From: Flavobacteriales bacterium UBA720
Lineage (GTDB): Bacteria; Bacteroidota; Bacteroidia; Flavobacteriales; Weeksellaceae
Direction of reading: 5' to 3'
NCBI GenBank assembly: GCA_002297505.1
Contig: DBLQ01000081.1
Coordinates: 46,379-110,378 of the forward strand
DNA: 64,000 nucleotides
Position 1 is the first letter of the stretch; each line of letters opens with the position of its first letter. Shown here piece by piece: positions 1 through 9,071 of the stretch. Made by a program: the position numbers and the translations under genes. Under the pieces are notes generated by a model. It was not told where the DNA came from, ran no database searches, and saw only the letters and a list, made by a program, of their open reading frames with translations.

Positions 1-288
1 TCTTGATTCGCAAAGCTGAAGAAGAACTTCACCGGTTACACCTTTGCTTCTGTGTGCTTTGTCGAAAAGGTTAGCGAACTGTCTTTCAAGAATACCGTAA
101 GTGTACTTCGCTTTTTGCTTTTCAGCAAGCTGCGTAGCGTATTCTGATTTTTTCGCACCTCTTCTTTTGTTAGGACCGTGTTGTCCTGGTGGTTGATTTT
201 TTCTTTTTTCGAAGTTTTTATCGTCTCCGTAAATTGCCTGACCAAATTTTCTAGCAATTTTAGTTTTAGGTCCAATATATCTTGCCAT
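1..288 (-). CDS. rpsD: 30S ribosomal protein S4 (N-terminal part, cut by window edge)
   Basis: The frame opens at ATG 288 and reads [15 protein letters not shown] then the FGQAIYGDD and QPPGQHG stretches typical of bacterial S4. It stays open for 96 codons to base 1. S4 binds 16S rRNA early in 30S assembly, and in many bacteria it also represses its own operon. It is the most distal gene visible in the spc/alpha operon, 28 bp after rpsK. rpoA and rplQ would be expected beyond the edge but are not visible. The assignment is secure; only the first half is present. Confidence 0.97.
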   Translation of the reverse strand, partial: MARYIGPKTKIARKFGQAIYGDDKNFEKRKNQPPGQHGPNKRRGAKKSEYATQLAEKQKAKYTYGILERQFANLFDKAHRSKGVTGEVLLQLCESR

Positions 289-316
289 TGTAATTTAAGA
301 TTTGAGGATTAAAAGA

Positions 317-706
317 TTATACTCTTCTTCTTTTTGGAGGTCTGCATCCGTTGTGTGGCATAGGTGTCACGTCAACGATTTCGCTTACTTCAATCCCAGA
401 ATTGTGAATAGATCTGATTGCAGATTCTCTACCTGCACCAGGACCTTTTACAAATACCTTTACTCTTCTAAGACCTGCTTCGTGAGCTACAGCTGAACAG
501 TTTTCAGCAGCCATTTGAGCAGCAAAAGGAGTATTCTTTTTAGAACCTCTGAATCCCATTTTACCGGCAGATGCCCAAGAGATTACCTCTCCGTTTTTAT
601 TTGTCAAGGAAATGATGATGTTATTGAAAGAAGCCTGAATATGCGCTTCACCAATAGCCTCAACCTTTACTTTTCTTTTTTTAACAACTTTAGTTTGTTT
701 TGCCAT
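317..706 (-). CDS. rpsK: 30S ribosomal protein S11
   Basis: The 129-residue protein has the S11 signature, including the [12 protein letters not shown] strand, the [12 protein letters not shown] loop and the C-terminal [13 protein letters not shown] tail that contacts 16S rRNA on the 30S platform. Length is normal for the family. It lies between rpsM (12 bp upstream) and rpsD in the usual alpha-operon order. Nothing unusual is seen. Confidence 0.98.
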   Translation of the reverse strand: MAKQTKVVKKRKVKVEAIGEAHIQASFNNIIISLTNKNGEVISWASAGKMGFRGSKKNTPFAAQMAAENCSAVAHEAGLRRVKVFVKGPGAGRESAIRSIHNSGIEVSEIVDVTPMPHNGCRPPKRRRV

Positions 707-718
707 AATTCCTAACGA

Positions 719-1096
719 TTATTTACTTGCTTTTTTCTTGTTAGCAACAGTTTTTCTTCTTCCTTTACGGGTTCTAGAATTGTTTTTCGTTCTTTGGCCT
801 CTTAAAGGTAATCCCAGTCTGTGACGTATTCCTCGTTGGCATCCTATGTCCATCAATCGCTTGATGTTCAATTGCACTTCAGATCTAAGCTCACCTTCTA
901 CTTTGATGTTTTCGGTGATGTAATTTCTGATTGCAGCCAATTCATCGTCATTCCATTCGTTGACTTTCTTGTCTTCGCTGATTCCAGCGTTTTTCAAAAT
1001 TTCTGAAGCTGTGCTCTTACCGATACCATAGATATAAGTAAGTCCAATCACACCTCTTTTGTTCTTTGGTAAATCAATACCTGAAATTCTCGCCAT
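719..1096 (-). CDS. rpsM: 30S ribosomal protein S13
   Basis: The 125-residue protein starts [10 protein letters not shown] and contains the helix-two-turn-helix region ([12 protein letters not shown]) and the basic C-terminal segment [19 protein letters not shown] that reaches toward the P-site tRNA and the 50S subunit in family structures. Length is standard. It sits 14 bp after rpmJ and 12 bp before rpsK, as in other Bacteroidetes alpha operons. Confidence 0.98.
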   Translation of the reverse strand: MARISGIDLPKNKRGVIGLTYIYGIGKSTASEILKNAGISEDKKVNEWNDDELAAIRNYITENIKVEGELRSEVQLNIKRLMDIGCQRGIRHRLGLPLRGQRTKNNSRTRKGRRKTVANKKKASK

Positions 1097-1110
1097 AATT
1101 TAATCGGTTC

Positions 1111-1227
1111 TTAACCTTGTCTTTGTTTAAATTTAGGGTTCTTCTTGTTAATTACGAAAAGTACACCTTTTCTGCGTACAATTTTGCAATCAGCACTTCT
1201 TTTTTTGATAGATGCTCTAACCTTCAT
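1111..1227 (-). CDS. rpmJ: 50S ribosomal protein L36
   Basis: This small gene encodes 38 residues from ATG 1227 to TAA 1111, reading [17 protein letters not shown] and ending NPKFKQRQG. It lies between infA and rpsM, the normal place for L36. Only one of the four zinc ligands of C+ L36 is kept: the Cys in SADCK remains, the first Cys is Ser, the third is Asn and the His is Phe. It is therefore a zinc-independent C- form. The match to L36 is otherwise clear over the full length. Confidence 0.96.
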   Translation of the reverse strand: MKVRASIKKRSADCKIVRRKGVLFVINKKNPKFKQRQG

Positions 1228-1237
1228 TTTGTTATTT

Positions 1238-1453
1238 TTAATATCTAAAAGTTATTCTCCCTTTACTTAGATCATAAGGAGAGAGTTCGAGTCTTACCTT
1301 GTCTCCAGGTAAGAGTTTTATATAATGCATTCTCATTTTACCAGAAATATGGGCAATTAAAACATGCCCATTCTCTAGCTCTACTCGGAACTGTGCGTTG
1401 GAAAGTGCTTCCGTAATCACACCGTCTTGTTCTATATGTTTCTGTTTAGCCAT
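1238..1453 (-). CDS. infA: Translation initiation factor IF-1
   Basis: The 71-residue single OB-fold protein contains the hallmark [21 protein letters not shown] and ends GRITFRY. IF-1 occupies the A site during 30S initiation and assists IF-2 and IF-3. It sits 7 bp after secY and 10 bp before rpmJ, consistent with cotranscription. Length matches the family (71-72 aa). Confidence 0.98.
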   Translation of the reverse strand: MAKQKHIEQDGVITEALSNAQFRVELENGHVLIAHISGKMRMHYIKLLPGDKVRLELSPYDLSKGRITFRY

Positions 1454-1460
1454 TGACCTA

Positions 1461-2840
1461 CTATAAGTTGGATGATCTTGACAATTTAGATTGCATCAAG
1501 CCATCATAATGATGGTTCAGCAGATAAGTATTGATCTGTTGAACAGTATCCAGGATAACGCCAACCATGATCAACAATGATGTACCACCGAAAAACAGGG
1601 CAAATCTATCTGTCTGAACAAATGCTCCGTGCACTATGGCCGGAAGGACTGCAAAGATAGATAAAAAAATTGCACCTGGCAAGGTTATCTTGGATAAAAT
1701 ATCATCCAGATAATCAGCCGTTTCTTTCCCCGGTCTTACCTTAGGTATTAATCCACCATTACGCTTGAGATCATCAGCCATCTGATTCACCGGAATGGTA
1801 ATCGCTGTATAGAAAAATGAGAAAATTATAATCAATAATGCAAACAGCACGTTGTACTGCCAGCTGAAAACATTTTTGAAACCTGCCAAAAATGTGTTGG
1901 ATTCATCAACTTTAGTTAACAGTCCCGGCACAAACATCAAAGCCTGTGCGAAGATGATCGGCATTACACCGGCAGCATTGACCTTCAACGGGATCCACTG
2001 ACGTGCACCTTCCATAAGGTTTCTGCTTACACCACCTCTTGCCTGAGCTCTGCTCACGTACTGGATTGGAATTTTTCTCACCGCTACGGAAAGAATAATT
2101 GCCAGCAATACGACTAATAACCAAAATACAATTTCAACCAGGATCATGATGCTTCCCAATCCGCCTTTACCATTCTGCGTCAGCACTTCCTGATAGAATG
2201 CAGTCGGAAGATCCGCAAGGATACCCACCATAATTAAGATTGAGATACCATTACCAATACCTTTGTCAGTAATCTTCTCACCCAGCCACATTGCAAATAC
2301 GGAACCTGCTACCAGGATCACGATACTTGGCAGCCAGAACATGATAGATGCGGGATCTATGTAGTAAGCCGACTGGAACTGACCATATGGTAAGAAAAAT
2401 TGTGTTACTGAGGTTAAGTACGATGGTGCCTGCACGAGACACACTCCTATAGTTAACCATCTGGTGATTTGGTTTAATGTATTTCTTCCACTCTCTCCGT
2501 CTTTCTGAAGTTTCTGCAAATAAGGAATAGCCATTCCCATAAGCTGAACGATGATGGAAGCGGAGATGTATGGCATAATTCCTAATGCCATGATGGATGC
2601 ACGGCTAAATGCACCTCCTGTGAAAGAAGACAATAAACCCAAAAGGCCGGCCCCTTGTTGGTTCCCGCCTTGATTTTGGTAATGTTGTAGTAGGTTTCCT
2701 ACTTCTGCCATGTTAATAGCCGGAAGAGAAACATACGAAGCGAATCTATACACCAGGACCAAAGAAAGTGTCAAGATGATCTTATTCCTCAACTCCTTCA
2801 GACTCCAAATGTTTTTTAGTGTTTGTATAAATTCTTTCAT
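1461..2840 (-). CDS. secY: Protein translocase subunit SecY
   Basis: The 459-residue polytopic membrane protein matches SecY. It has a cytoplasmic start ([14 protein letters not shown]), a plug-like region, the TM2 stretch [15 protein letters not shown], the [14 protein letters not shown] motif, the cytosolic loop [16 protein letters not shown], and the late loop [15 protein letters not shown] that contacts ribosome and SecA. Ten membrane segments can be followed. It forms the SecYEG channel for export of the many signal-peptide proteins in this window. It lies 10 bp after rplO in the spc operon. Confidence 0.98.
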   Translation of the reverse strand: MKEFIQTLKNIWSLKELRNKIILTLSLVLVYRFASYVSLPAINMAEVGNLLQHYQNQGGNQQGAGLLGLLSSFTGGAFSRASIMALGIMPYISASIIVQLMGMAIPYLQKLQKDGESGRNTLNQITRWLTIGVCLVQAPSYLTSVTQFFLPYGQFQSAYYIDPASIMFWLPSIVILVAGSVFAMWLGEKITDKGIGNGISILIMVGILADLPTAFYQEVLTQNGKGGLGSIMILVEIVFWLLVVLLAIILSVAVRKIPIQYVSRAQARGGVSRNLMEGARQWIPLKVNAAGVMPIIFAQALMFVPGLLTKVDESNTFLAGFKNVFSWQYNVLFALLIIIFSFFYTAITIPVNQMADDLKRNGGLIPKVRPGKETADYLDDILSKITLPGAIFLSIFAVLPAIVHGAFVQTDRFALFFGGTSLLIMVGVILDTVQQINTYLLNHHYDGLMQSKLSRSSNL

Positions 2841-2850
2841 TGGTTATTAA

Positions 2851-3300
2851 TTAAAGAGTAATTGCTTTACCTCCAGCTTTGTTGATTGCCTCTTCAGCAG
2901 ACTTAGTAAATTTATCCGCAGAGATAGAAACACCAGATTTAAGGTCTCCTCTACCAAGGATTTTTACCAATTCATTTTTAGAAGCAAGACCGTTTTCTAC
3001 CAATACGTCTCTGGTGATGTCACCAGTGATATTTTTGGTATCGATCAAAGTTTGGATGGTATCAAGATTGATTGCTCTAAACTCTTTTCTATTAATATTT
3101 TTGAAACCAAATTTAGGAAGTCTTCTTTGCAAAGGCATCTGTCCACCTTCGAAACCGATTTTCTGAGAATAACCAGCTCTCGCTTTCTGACCTTTATGTC
3201 CTTTTGTTGAAGTACCACCGTATCCACTTCCTTGGCCTCTACCAATTCTTTTTGTGCTGAATGTAGAGCCAGCTGATGGTTTTAAATTATTTAAATTCAT
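2851..3300 (-). CDS. rplO: 50S ribosomal protein L15
   Basis: The 149-residue protein starts MNLNNLKPSAGS, continues with the glycine-rich basic N-terminal extension (RIGRGQGSGYGGTSTKGHKGQKAR), and then has the globular domain beginning GFEGGQMPLQRRLPKFGF. It is a late assembly protein of the 50S subunit. Position between rpmD and secY is canonical. An 81-bp gap with a hairpin separates it from rpmD, wider than other gaps in this operon. Confidence 0.98.
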   Translation of the reverse strand: MNLNNLKPSAGSTFSTKRIGRGQGSGYGGTSTKGHKGQKARAGYSQKIGFEGGQMPLQRRLPKFGFKNINRKEFRAINLDTIQTLIDTKNITGDITRDVLVENGLASKNELVKILGRGDLKSGVSISADKFTKSAEEAINKAGGKAITL

Positions 3301-3336
3301 TGTTGTATTGAGATTATAGATTAAAAGATAAGAGAC

Positions 3337-3362
3337 AAGAGACTGCCGAAAACAAGTCTCTT
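3337..3362 (-). promoter_or_regulatory. Intraoperonic hairpin between rpmD and rplO
   Basis: In the 81-bp rpmD-rplO gap an 8-bp perfect inverted repeat (AAGAGACT and AGTCTCTT) encloses a 10-nt loop. On the coding (minus) strand the stem is followed by a second TGTCTCTT and an A/T-rich run rather than a clean U tract. It could be a weak attenuator or an RNA processing or stability site. Function is inferred only from structure. Confidence 0.4.
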
Positions 3363-3381
3363 TTCTCTATGTCTATTGTTC

Positions 3382-3558
3382 TTATTTCTGAACTTCTAAT
3401 AAGTGACTTACAGAAGCAATCATTCCTAAAATGGAAGGCGTAGCTTCGTGTTCTACAACTTGCTGAAGTCTTTTGAATCCTAGTGCTTCAAGTGTTCTTT
3501 TCTGAGTTTTAGAACGATTAATAGCACTTCTAACTAATTTTACTTTGATTGTTGCCAT
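3382..3558 (-). CDS. rpmD: 50S ribosomal protein L30
   Basis: ATG 3558 opens a 58-residue frame MATIKVKLVRSAINRSKTQ that continues LEALGFKRLQQVVEHEATPS, the short bacterial form of L30. It lies 11 bp after rpsE and before rplO, its conserved place in the spc operon. The residues after the NRSKTQKRTLEALG motif match the family, and the length (58 aa) is typical. Confidence 0.97.
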   Translation of the reverse strand: MATIKVKLVRSAINRSKTQKRTLEALGFKRLQQVVEHEATPSILGMIASVSHLLEVQK

Positions 3559-3569
3559 TGTTATAATGA

Positions 3570-4088
3570 TTAACCGTTAAACACTTTACTTAGAGAAACA
3601 CCTCTCATTCTTGCAATCTCTTCCGGTCTTCTGATATCCAACAATGCGTTGAAAGTTGCCTTTACTACGTTATGCGGGTTAGAAGAACCTTTTGATTTTG
3701 ACAATACATCATGTACACCTGCAGACTCCAGTACCGCTCTTACCGCACCACCGGCGATAAGTCCTGTACCGTGAGATGCCGGTCTTAGGAAGATATCAGC
3801 ACCACCGTATCTTGCAGAAGTCTGGTGAGGAATGGTGTGGTTGATTACAGGAACTTTTACCAAGTTTTTCTTAGCATCTTCTACTGCCTTAGCAATAGCG
3901 GAAGCTACTTCCTTAGATTTTCCGAGTCCGTAACCGATAACACCATCTTCGTTCCCTACAACCACGATTGCAGAAAATCCGAATGCTCTACCACCCTTCG
4001 TTACTTTAGTTACTCTATTAACAGCAACCAGACGATCTTTTAATTCTAATCCTCCAGGTTTTACTCTTTCTATATTACTATCTAACAT
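3570..4088 (-). CDS. rpsE: 30S ribosomal protein S5
   Basis: The 172-residue protein has an N-terminal dsRNA-binding-like domain ([21 protein letters not shown]) and the C-terminal domain with [17 protein letters not shown] and [16 protein letters not shown]5 is involved in mRNA helicase activity and decoding accuracy. The spectinomycin-associated loop (VTKGGR) looks wild type. It lies 18 bp after rplR and 11 bp before rpmD. Confidence 0.98.
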   Translation of the reverse strand: MLDSNIERVKPGGLELKDRLVAVNRVTKVTKGGRAFGFSAIVVVGNEDGVIGYGLGKSKEVASAIAKAVEDAKKNLVKVPVINHTIPHQTSARYGGADIFLRPASHGTGLIAGGAVRAVLESAGVHDVLSKSKGSSNPHNVVKATFNALLDIRRPEEIARMRGVSLSKVFNG

Positions 4089-4106
4089 ATGTTCTGAAAT
4101 TAAAAA

Positions 4107-4460
4107 TTAGAATTTAAGACCTGCTTCTCTAGCACCGTCAGCTAGAGCTTTCACTCTACCGTGGTATACAAAACCATTTCTATCAAATACAACATTCTCG
4201 ATTCCTGCTGCTTTAGCCTTAGCTGCGATAGCTTTACCTACTGCTGCAGAAACTTCGATTTTAGTTCCTTTAGCATCTACACCCTTCTCTCTGGAAGAAG
4301 CAGATACCAAAGTTTTACCTTCTTTATCATCTACAAGCTGTGCGTAGATCTCTTTATTACTTTTGAATACAGATAATCTTGGTAATTCTGCTGATCCGGA
4401 GATCTTCCCTCTTACTCTTCTCTTGATTCTGATTCGTTTTTCAACTTTTGTTAATGCCAT
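4107..4460 (-). CDS. rplR: 50S ribosomal protein L18
   Basis: The 117-residue protein shows the L18 pattern: a basic N terminus ([21 protein letters not shown]), [16 protein letters not shown], and the C-terminal [25 protein letters not shown]18 binds 5S rRNA together with L5 and L25. Length is standard, and spacing to rplF and rpsE is 11-18 bp. Confidence 0.98.
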   Translation of the reverse strand: MALTKVEKRIRIKRRVRGKISGSAELPRLSVFKSNKEIYAQLVDDKEGKTLVSASSREKGVDAKGTKIEVSAAVGKAIAAKAKAAGIENVVFDRNGFVYHGRVKALADGAREAGLKF

Positions 4461-4471
4461 TTTCTTAAATT

Positions 4472-5017
4472 TTATGCAGATTTACCGGCTTTTCTTCTGA
4501 TGATTTCACCCACGAATTTCACACCTTTTCCTTTATAAGGCTCAGGTTTTCTGAAAGATCTGATCTTCGCAGCCACCATTCCAAGAAGTTGTTTATCGTA
4601 AGAAGATAATGTAATGATCGGGTTTTTCCCTTTTTCAGTCAATGTATCTAATGTAATTTCTTTTGGAAGTTCCAATAGGATACCATGAGAGAATCCAAGT
4701 GCCAATTCTAATTTCTGGCCATTGTGTGATGCTCTGTAACCAACACCTACAAGTTCCAATTTCTTTTCGAAACCTGTATTCACCCCAACAATCATGTTGT
4801 TGATAAGCGCTCTGTACAGTCCGTGAAGCGCTTTGTGCTCTTTTGAGTCAGAAGGACGGGTAAAAGTTAATTTACCATCTTCCTGTGTGAAGCTGATTCC
4901 TCCTGTAAGCTCCTGAGATAATTCTCCCTTTGGACCTTTTACCGTCACCACACCGTTATTTTCAGTGATGGTAACACCAGCAGGAACTTCTATAATTGCT
5001 TTACCAATTCTTGACAT
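4472..5017 (-). CDS. rplF: 50S ribosomal protein L6
   Basis: The 181-residue protein starts [15 protein letters not shown] and carries two similar alpha/beta domains, with the second ending in the conserved [19 protein letters not shown] segment. L6 sits near the factor-binding site and sarcin-ricin loop. Order rpsH-rplF-rplR is canonical. Confidence 0.98.
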   Translation of the reverse strand: MSRIGKAIIEVPAGVTITENNGVVTVKGPKGELSQELTGGISFTQEDGKLTFTRPSDSKEHKALHGLYRALINNMIVGVNTGFEKKLELVGVGYRASHNGQKLELALGFSHGILLELPKEITLDTLTEKGKNPIITLSSYDKQLLGMVAAKIRSFRKPEPYKGKGVKFVGEIIRRKAGKSA

Positions 5018-5035
5018 TTTCCTTGTTTTAAAAAA

Positions 5036-5434
5036 TTAATATACGTAGCAAATTACTTCACCTCCTACTTTCTCCTGTCTTGCTTTCTTATCAGTCATTA
5101 CTCCTTTAGAAGTAGAGATGATCGCTACACCCAGTCCGTTCAATACTCTTGGAAGTTCTTCCGAACCTTTGTACTGACGCAGACCTGGTCTGGAAGCTCT
5201 CTGGATAGACTTGATGGCAGGCTTGTTGGTTTGCTTGTCATACTTCAAAGCGATCTTGATAGATCCTTGAACATTGCTCTCCTCGAACTTATAGTTCAAG
5301 ATATAACCCTGGTCAAAAAGAATCTTCGTGATCTCTTTCTTGATTTTCGATGCAGGAATTTCCACCACTTTGTGGCCTGCGCTTTGTGCGTTCCTTACTC
5401 TTGTTAGGAAATCTGAAATTGGATCTGTTACCAT
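5036..5434 (-). CDS. rpsH: 30S ribosomal protein S8
   Basis: The 132-residue protein begins MVTDPISDFLTRVRNAQ and ends KKARQEKVGGEVICYVY, both diagnostic for S8, a primary 16S rRNA binder. In E. coli S8 represses the spc operon by binding its mRNA. Here rpsH is the first gene after an unusual 341-bp gap that contains a terminator-like hairpin, a consensus promoter and a long leader, so expression from rpsH onward may be uncoupled from the genes before it. Confidence 0.98.
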   Translation of the reverse strand: MVTDPISDFLTRVRNAQSAGHKVVEIPASKIKKEITKILFDQGYILNYKFEESNVQGSIKIALKYDKQTNKPAIKSIQRASRPGLRQYKGSEELPRVLNGLGVAIISTSKGVMTDKKARQEKVGGEVICYVY

Positions 5435-5640
5435 TTCTTTATTTTAAATTATTGGTTAATGACAATCAGTATTGAAAAGACTTGAAGAAAGCGGACATCA
5501 CACCAGGTCTGATGCCTTGCTTACCTTTAGTATCTCAACAACTTAACTGTCACGTTGATTTTATTAATTTTACTGTATTCTAATAAATATGGTCTCAATA
5601 AAAATTAGAATCTCAGAGAAATCAAGTTTTTCTGAGCGGC
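5435..5640 (-). promoter_or_regulatory. Long 5' leader of rpsH, candidate cis-regulatory RNA
   Basis: About 200 nt separate the promoter at 5643-5650 from the rpsH start, against 2-20 nt between most other genes of the operon. On the minus strand, next to 5485-5520, GGCATCA can pair with TGATGTC around a 9-nt loop (7-bp stem with one G-U). A second fold is possible near the 5' end, where CTCAGAAAA and TTCTCTGAG are self-complementary. A ribosomal-protein autoregulatory leader is the simplest idea, but no known motif was recognised. Confidence 0.4.
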
Positions 5641-5642
5641 TG

Positions 5643-5650
5643 CAAAAGTA
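5643..5650 (-). promoter_or_regulatory. Promoter (-7 box) for rpsH and downstream spc genes
   Basis: The minus strand reads TACTTTTGCAGCC, a perfect Bacteroidetes TAnnTTTG element, preceded by an A/T-rich stretch. The -33 TTTG element is not clear. The expected start lies about 6-7 nt downstream, at the GC-rich beginning of the rpsH leader. Confidence 0.7.
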
Positions 5651-5727
5651 CAAAAAAATAAATAATATTTAATCTTTTTTATTCTGCGCTTCTACCTCTA
5701 CAATTTTTGCTGAGTATTTATTAAAAT

Positions 5728-5760
5728 ACAGCTGACTTATAAAATATAGAAGTCAGCTGT
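5728..5760 (-). terminator. Terminator-like hairpin after rpsN
   Basis: An 11-bp perfect inverted repeat (ACAGCTGACTT and AAGTCAGCTGT) with an 11-nt A/T loop lies 15 bp after the rpsN stop. On the minus strand it is followed by ATTTTAATAAA, an imperfect U tract, so it may act as a partial terminator inside the ribosomal operon. Confidence 0.6.
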
Positions 5761-5775
5761 AAAAATTTTAATTGC

Positions 5776-6045
5776 TTACCAACTTGCTTTCTTAACTCCC
5801 GGGATAAGACCGTTGTTTGCCATTTCACGGAACGTTACTCTGGAGATACCGAATGTTCTCATGTATCCTCTTGGTCTTCCTGTCAGTTTACATCTGTTGT
5901 GAAGTCTCACTGGAGATGCATTCTTCGGAAGTTTTTGTAATGCTTCGTAATCTCCGGCTTCTTTAAGAGCCTTTCTTTTCTCAGCATATTTAGCTACAGT
6001 AGCTTCTCTTTTGCGCTCACGCGCTTTCATTGATTCTTTAGCCAT
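5776..6045 (-). CDS. rpsN: 30S ribosomal protein S14
   Basis: The 89-residue protein is the long, zinc-independent form: it begins [14 protein letters not shown], contains [31 protein letters not shown] and ends [11 protein letters not shown], without the CxxC pairs of the short zinc-binding S14. It lies 3 bp after rplE. It is followed by the 341-bp gap, so it appears to close the first transcription unit of the S10-spc cluster. Confidence 0.98.
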   Translation of the reverse strand: MAKESMKARERKREATVAKYAEKRKALKEAGDYEALQKLPKNASPVRLHNRCKLTGRPRGYMRTFGISRVTFREMANNGLIPGVKKASW

Positions 6046-6048
6046 TTC

Positions 6049-6600
6049 TTAGTTCTTTTTGAATGGTAAACCGAAGTGAGTTAATAGAGCCTTAGCTTCT
6101 TTGTCCGTTTTCGCAGTCGTTACGAAAGTGATGTCCATCCCCTGGATTTTCTTCACTTTGTCGATTACGATCTCAGGGAAGATGATCTGCTCAGTGATCC
6201 CCAAGTTGTAATTTCCTCTACCGTCGAATCCGTCTGCCTTGATTCCAGAGAAATCTCTGATCCTTGGCAATGCAGAAGAAGTTAATCTGTCCAAGAACTC
6301 ATACATCTTATCAGCTCTTAGTGTTACTCTTGCTCCTACAGGCATACCCTTTCTCAATTTGAAGGCAGCTTCATCTTTTTTAGATAGCGTACCTACCGCT
6401 TTTTGTCCGGTAATTGCCGTCAGTTCTTCTACTGCATAGTCTACAATTTTCTTGTCAGCTGTAGCAGCACCCAAACCTTGGGATACAACGATTTTCTCTA
6501 ACTTAGGTACCTGCATTACAGATTTGTACCCAAACTCTTCCATCATTGCAGGAACAATTTTCTCTTTATATTGTTGTTTTGGTCTTACTATATATTCCAT
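6049..6600 (-). CDS. rplE: 50S ribosomal protein L5
   Basis: The 183-residue protein has the L5 motifs [27 protein letters not shown] and the C-terminal [21 protein letters not shown]5 binds 5S rRNA and contacts the P-site tRNA. It is tightly packed between rplX (12 bp) and rpsN (3 bp). Confidence 0.98.
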   Translation of the reverse strand: MEYIVRPKQQYKEKIVPAMMEEFGYKSVMQVPKLEKIVVSQGLGAATADKKIVDYAVEELTAITGQKAVGTLSKKDEAAFKLRKGMPVGARVTLRADKMYEFLDRLTSSALPRIRDFSGIKADGFDGRGNYNLGITEQIIFPEIVIDKVKKIQGMDITFVTTAKTDKEAKALLTHFGLPFKKN

Positions 6601-6612
6601 TGTAGTTCTAAA

Positions 6613-6933
6613 TTATAAAGTTTCACCGGTTGATTTTGCAACGCGTACTTTCTTGTCACCGTCTACTTTGTATCCAACTTTAGTTGCTTTACCGTTTTTA
6701 TCGGCAAGAGCAACATTAGAAATATGTAGTGAAGCTTCCTTTTCAACGATTCCACCCTGAGGATTCTGTGCAGATGGCTTGGTATGTTTCTTAACGATAT
6801 TAATACCAGCTACAATCACTCTAGGATCTTTACCTTCTTTCTTGATTACTTCAAGAACTTCACCTTTACTCCCTTTATTTTTTCCGGTAGTAACGATAAC
6901 GTTATCTCCTCTTTTGATTTTAACTTTTGTCAT
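6613..6933 (-). CDS. rplX: 50S ribosomal protein L24
   Basis: The 106-residue protein carries the KOW motif near its N terminus ([25 protein letters not shown]) and the [20 protein letters not shown] segment typical of bacterial L24, an assembly-initiating 23S rRNA binder. Gene order rplN-rplX-rplE is canonical. Confidence 0.98.
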   Translation of the reverse strand: MTKVKIKRGDNVIVTTGKNKGSKGEVLEVIKKEGKDPRVIVAGINIVKKHTKPSAQNPQGGIVEKEASLHISNVALADKNGKATKVGYKVDGDKKVRVAKSTGETL

Positions 6934-6951
6934 TTTCTTAAAATTTTAAAA

Positions 6952-7320
6952 TTAAAGTACTTCGGGAGCTAATGAAATAACCTTCATATATTCTTTGTCT
7001 CTCAACTCACGGGCAACCGGTCCGAAAACACGTGTTCCTCTCATTTCTCCGGCAGCGTTCAGAAGTACGCAAGCGTTGTCTTCGAATTTGATGTACGAGC
7101 CATCTTTTCTTCTCACCGCTTTTTTAGTTCTTACAACTACTGCTTTGGATACCTGTCCTTTTTTTGCATTTCCGGATGGTGTAGAATCTTTGATAGTAAC
7201 AACGATTTTATCACCAACTGAAGCGTATCTTCTTCTGGTACCTCCCAGAACTCTAATAACCAGTACTTCTTTTGCACCTGTGTTATCAGCAACTTTTAAT
7301 CTTGATTCTGTTTGTAACAT
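6952..7320 (-). CDS. rplN: 50S ribosomal protein L14
   Basis: The 122-residue protein begins [18 protein letters not shown] and contains [13 protein letters not shown] and the [25 protein letters not shown] terminus, all standard for L14. It contacts L19 and 16S rRNA in the B8 bridge region. It lies 2 bp after rpsQ. Confidence 0.98.
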   Translation of the reverse strand: MLQTESRLKVADNTGAKEVLVIRVLGGTRRRYASVGDKIVVTIKDSTPSGNAKKGQVSKAVVVRTKKAVRRKDGSYIKFEDNACVLLNAAGEMRGTRVFGPVARELRDKEYMKVISLAPEVL

Positions 7321-7322
7321 TA

Positions 7323-7577
7323 TTACTTAGCTTTTTCTATGATTCTTACTAATCTCCATCTCTTGCTCTTGCTCAAAGGTCTAGTTTCTGTGATCAGAAC
7401 TGTATCTCCTTCGTTGCACTCGTTGTTCTCGTCGTGTGCGGTATATTTTTTCGTTTTCAGAACGAATTTACCGTACATCGGGTGCTTTACTCTTGTAGTC
7501 TCGCTAACAACAATAGTCTTTTCCATTTTATTGCTGGAAACCACTCCGATTCTTTCTTTTCTTAAATTTCTATCCAT
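7323..7577 (-). CDS. rpsQ: 30S ribosomal protein S17
   Basis: The 84-residue OB-fold protein has the signature [40 protein letters not shown] and [23 protein letters not shown]. It binds 16S rRNA helices 7 and 11. Spacing is 2-14 bp to the flanking genes rplN and rpmC. Confidence 0.98.
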   Translation of the reverse strand: MDRNLRKERIGVVSSNKMEKTIVVSETTRVKHPMYGKFVLKTKKYTAHDENNECNEGDTVLITETRPLSKSKRWRLVRIIEKAK

Positions 7578-7591
7578 TGTAAAAAGGAATA

Positions 7592-7777
7592 TTATTGTTT
7601 GTTAGTTAACTCCGTGTTTAGTCTAGCGATCGTCTTTCTCAAATCTCTGATCTGAATAGGATTTTCAACAGGGCTGATTCTGTGGGCCAATTTCATTTTG
7701 GAATAGTTAGCCTGAGCTTCTGCCAATTGAGTTTTGATATCCTCTACGCTTAAATTCTTGATGTCAGCTTTTTTCAT
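7592..7777 (-). CDS. rpmC: 50S ribosomal protein L29
   Basis: The 61-residue two-helix protein reads [18 protein letters not shown] and ends [18 protein letters not shown], typical L29. It lies near the peptide exit tunnel, where trigger factor and SRP dock. It lies 11 bp after rplP. Confidence 0.97.
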   Translation of the reverse strand: MKKADIKNLSVEDIKTQLAEAQANYSKMKLAHRISPVENPIQIRDLRKTIARLNTELTNKQ

Positions 7778-7788
7778 TGTAATTGAGA

Positions 7789-8214
7789 TTAAAGAGGTTT
7801 AACAAAATCGTTAGCTACTATAAATTTGGTCACTACAGGTAATTTCTGTGCTGCAAGTCTTAGGGCTTCTTTCGCTACTTCGTAAGGAACTCCACCGATC
7901 TCGAACATCACTTTTCCTGGCTTTACTACAGCAACCCAATATTCCACAGCACCTTTACCTTTACCCATCCTTACTTCGGCTGGTTTTTTGGTAATCGGCT
8001 TATCCGGGAAGATTTTGATCCATAGCTGACCTTCTCTTTTCATATATCTTGTAGCAGCGATACGAGCTGCCTCGATTTGTCTTGCCGTGATCCAAGCGCC
8101 TTCAATCGCTTTGATTCCGAAAGTTCCGTAAGCCAACTGAGCACCTCTGTTAGCATTACCTTTCATCTTCATCTTGTGAACGCGACGAAACTTGGTTCTT
8201 TTTGGTTGTAACAT
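7789..8214 (-). CDS. rplP: 50S ribosomal protein L16
   Basis: The 141-residue protein begins [19 protein letters not shown] and contains [26 protein letters not shown], typical of L16, which lies near the peptidyl-transferase centre and helps A-site tRNA accommodation. It is preceded by a 96-bp gap to rpsC that holds a heptamer repeat, an unusually long spacer for this operon. Confidence 0.98.
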   Translation of the reverse strand: MLQPKRTKFRRVHKMKMKGNANRGAQLAYGTFGIKAIEGAWITARQIEAARIAATRYMKREGQLWIKIFPDKPITKKPAEVRMGKGKGAVEYWVAVVKPGKVMFEIGGVPYEVAKEALRLAAQKLPVVTKFIVANDFVKPL

Positions 8215-8223
8215 AATTTCTAA

Positions 8224-8251
8224 ATTTTAGATTTTAGATTTTAGATTTTAG
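8224..8251. repeat. 7-bp tandem repeat between rpsC and rplP
   Basis: Four perfect copies of ATTTTAG (AATCTAA-type on the coding strand: CTAAAAT) are followed by a degenerate fifth. A related TCTAAAATTTTAG run lies at the rpsC end of the same 96-bp spacer. The repeat ends only a few bases upstream of the rplP start. It is an A/T-rich simple repeat that could vary in copy number by slippage. Confidence 0.85.
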
Positions 8252-8310
8252 ATTTTTCTATTTTAAAAAAGTAACGGTAATTTAAAATTCAAAATTTCTA
8301 ATCTAAAATT

Positions 8311-9063
8311 TTAGTTATTGTTGTTATTATTTCTTCTAGGTCTTCTGTCGCCACCACGATCATTTCTGTCGTTTCTGTCGCCTCTGCCTCCTGCCGGTGC
8401 TTTCTTTTGTTGTCCCACTAGTGGAGAAAGTTCTCTCTTACCGTAAACTTCACCTTTCATGATCCAAACTTTTACACCAAGCTTACCGTACTGAGTCAAT
8501 GCCTCACCAATGTGATAATCGATATCTGCACGGAAAGTAGACAATGGAATTCTTCCTTCTTTGAAAGACTCGCTTCTTGCCATCTCAGCACCGTTCAATC
8601 TTCCGGAGATCATTACTTTAATCCCTTCTGCACCCATTCTCATGGTAGAAGCGATCGCCATCTTCACAGCTCTTCTGTAAGAGATTCTGTTTTCGATTTG
8701 CTTGGCAATGCTGTCTGCAACTAATACGGCATCCAGTTCCGGTCTTTTGATTTCGAAGATATTGATCTGAACATCTTTTCCAGTCAATTTTTTTAGCTCT
8801 TCTTTCAGCTTATCAACCTCCTGGCCGCCTTTCCCGATGATAAGACCTGGTCTTGCAGTAGTGATTGTTACTGTTACTAATTTCAGTGTTCTTTCAATAT
8901 AGATTCTTGAAATACCACCTTTAGATAATCTTGCTTCAAGGTATCTTCTGATTTTGTAATCTTCAGCGATTCTGTCACCGTAGTTTTTACCGCCAAACCA
9001 GTTAGAATCCCATCCTCTGATGATCCCTAATCTGTTACCGATTGGATTTGTCTTCTGTCCCAT
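8311..9063 (-). CDS. rpsC: 30S ribosomal protein S3
   Basis: The 250-residue protein has the N-terminal [15 protein letters not shown], a KH domain with IIGKGG at residues 75-80, and the C-terminal S3 domain with [16 protein letters not shown]3 lines the mRNA entry channel. A low-complexity tail from about residue 215 is rich in Gly, Arg, Asp and Asn (repeated RNDR/GGDRR) and ends in six Asn. That tail extends the core length and resembles an RNA-binding RGG-like tail. Confidence 0.98.
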   Translation of the reverse strand: MGQKTNPIGNRLGIIRGWDSNWFGGKNYGDRIAEDYKIRRYLEARLSKGGISRIYIERTLKLVTVTITTARPGLIIGKGGQEVDKLKEELKKLTGKDVQINIFEIKRPELDAVLVADSIAKQIENRISYRRAVKMAIASTMRMGAEGIKVMISGRLNGAEMARSESFKEGRIPLSTFRADIDYHIGEALTQYGKLGVKVWIMKGEVYGKRELSPLVGQQKKAPAGGRGDRNDRNDRGGDRRPRRNNNNNN

Positions 9064-9071
9064 ACCTTGAA

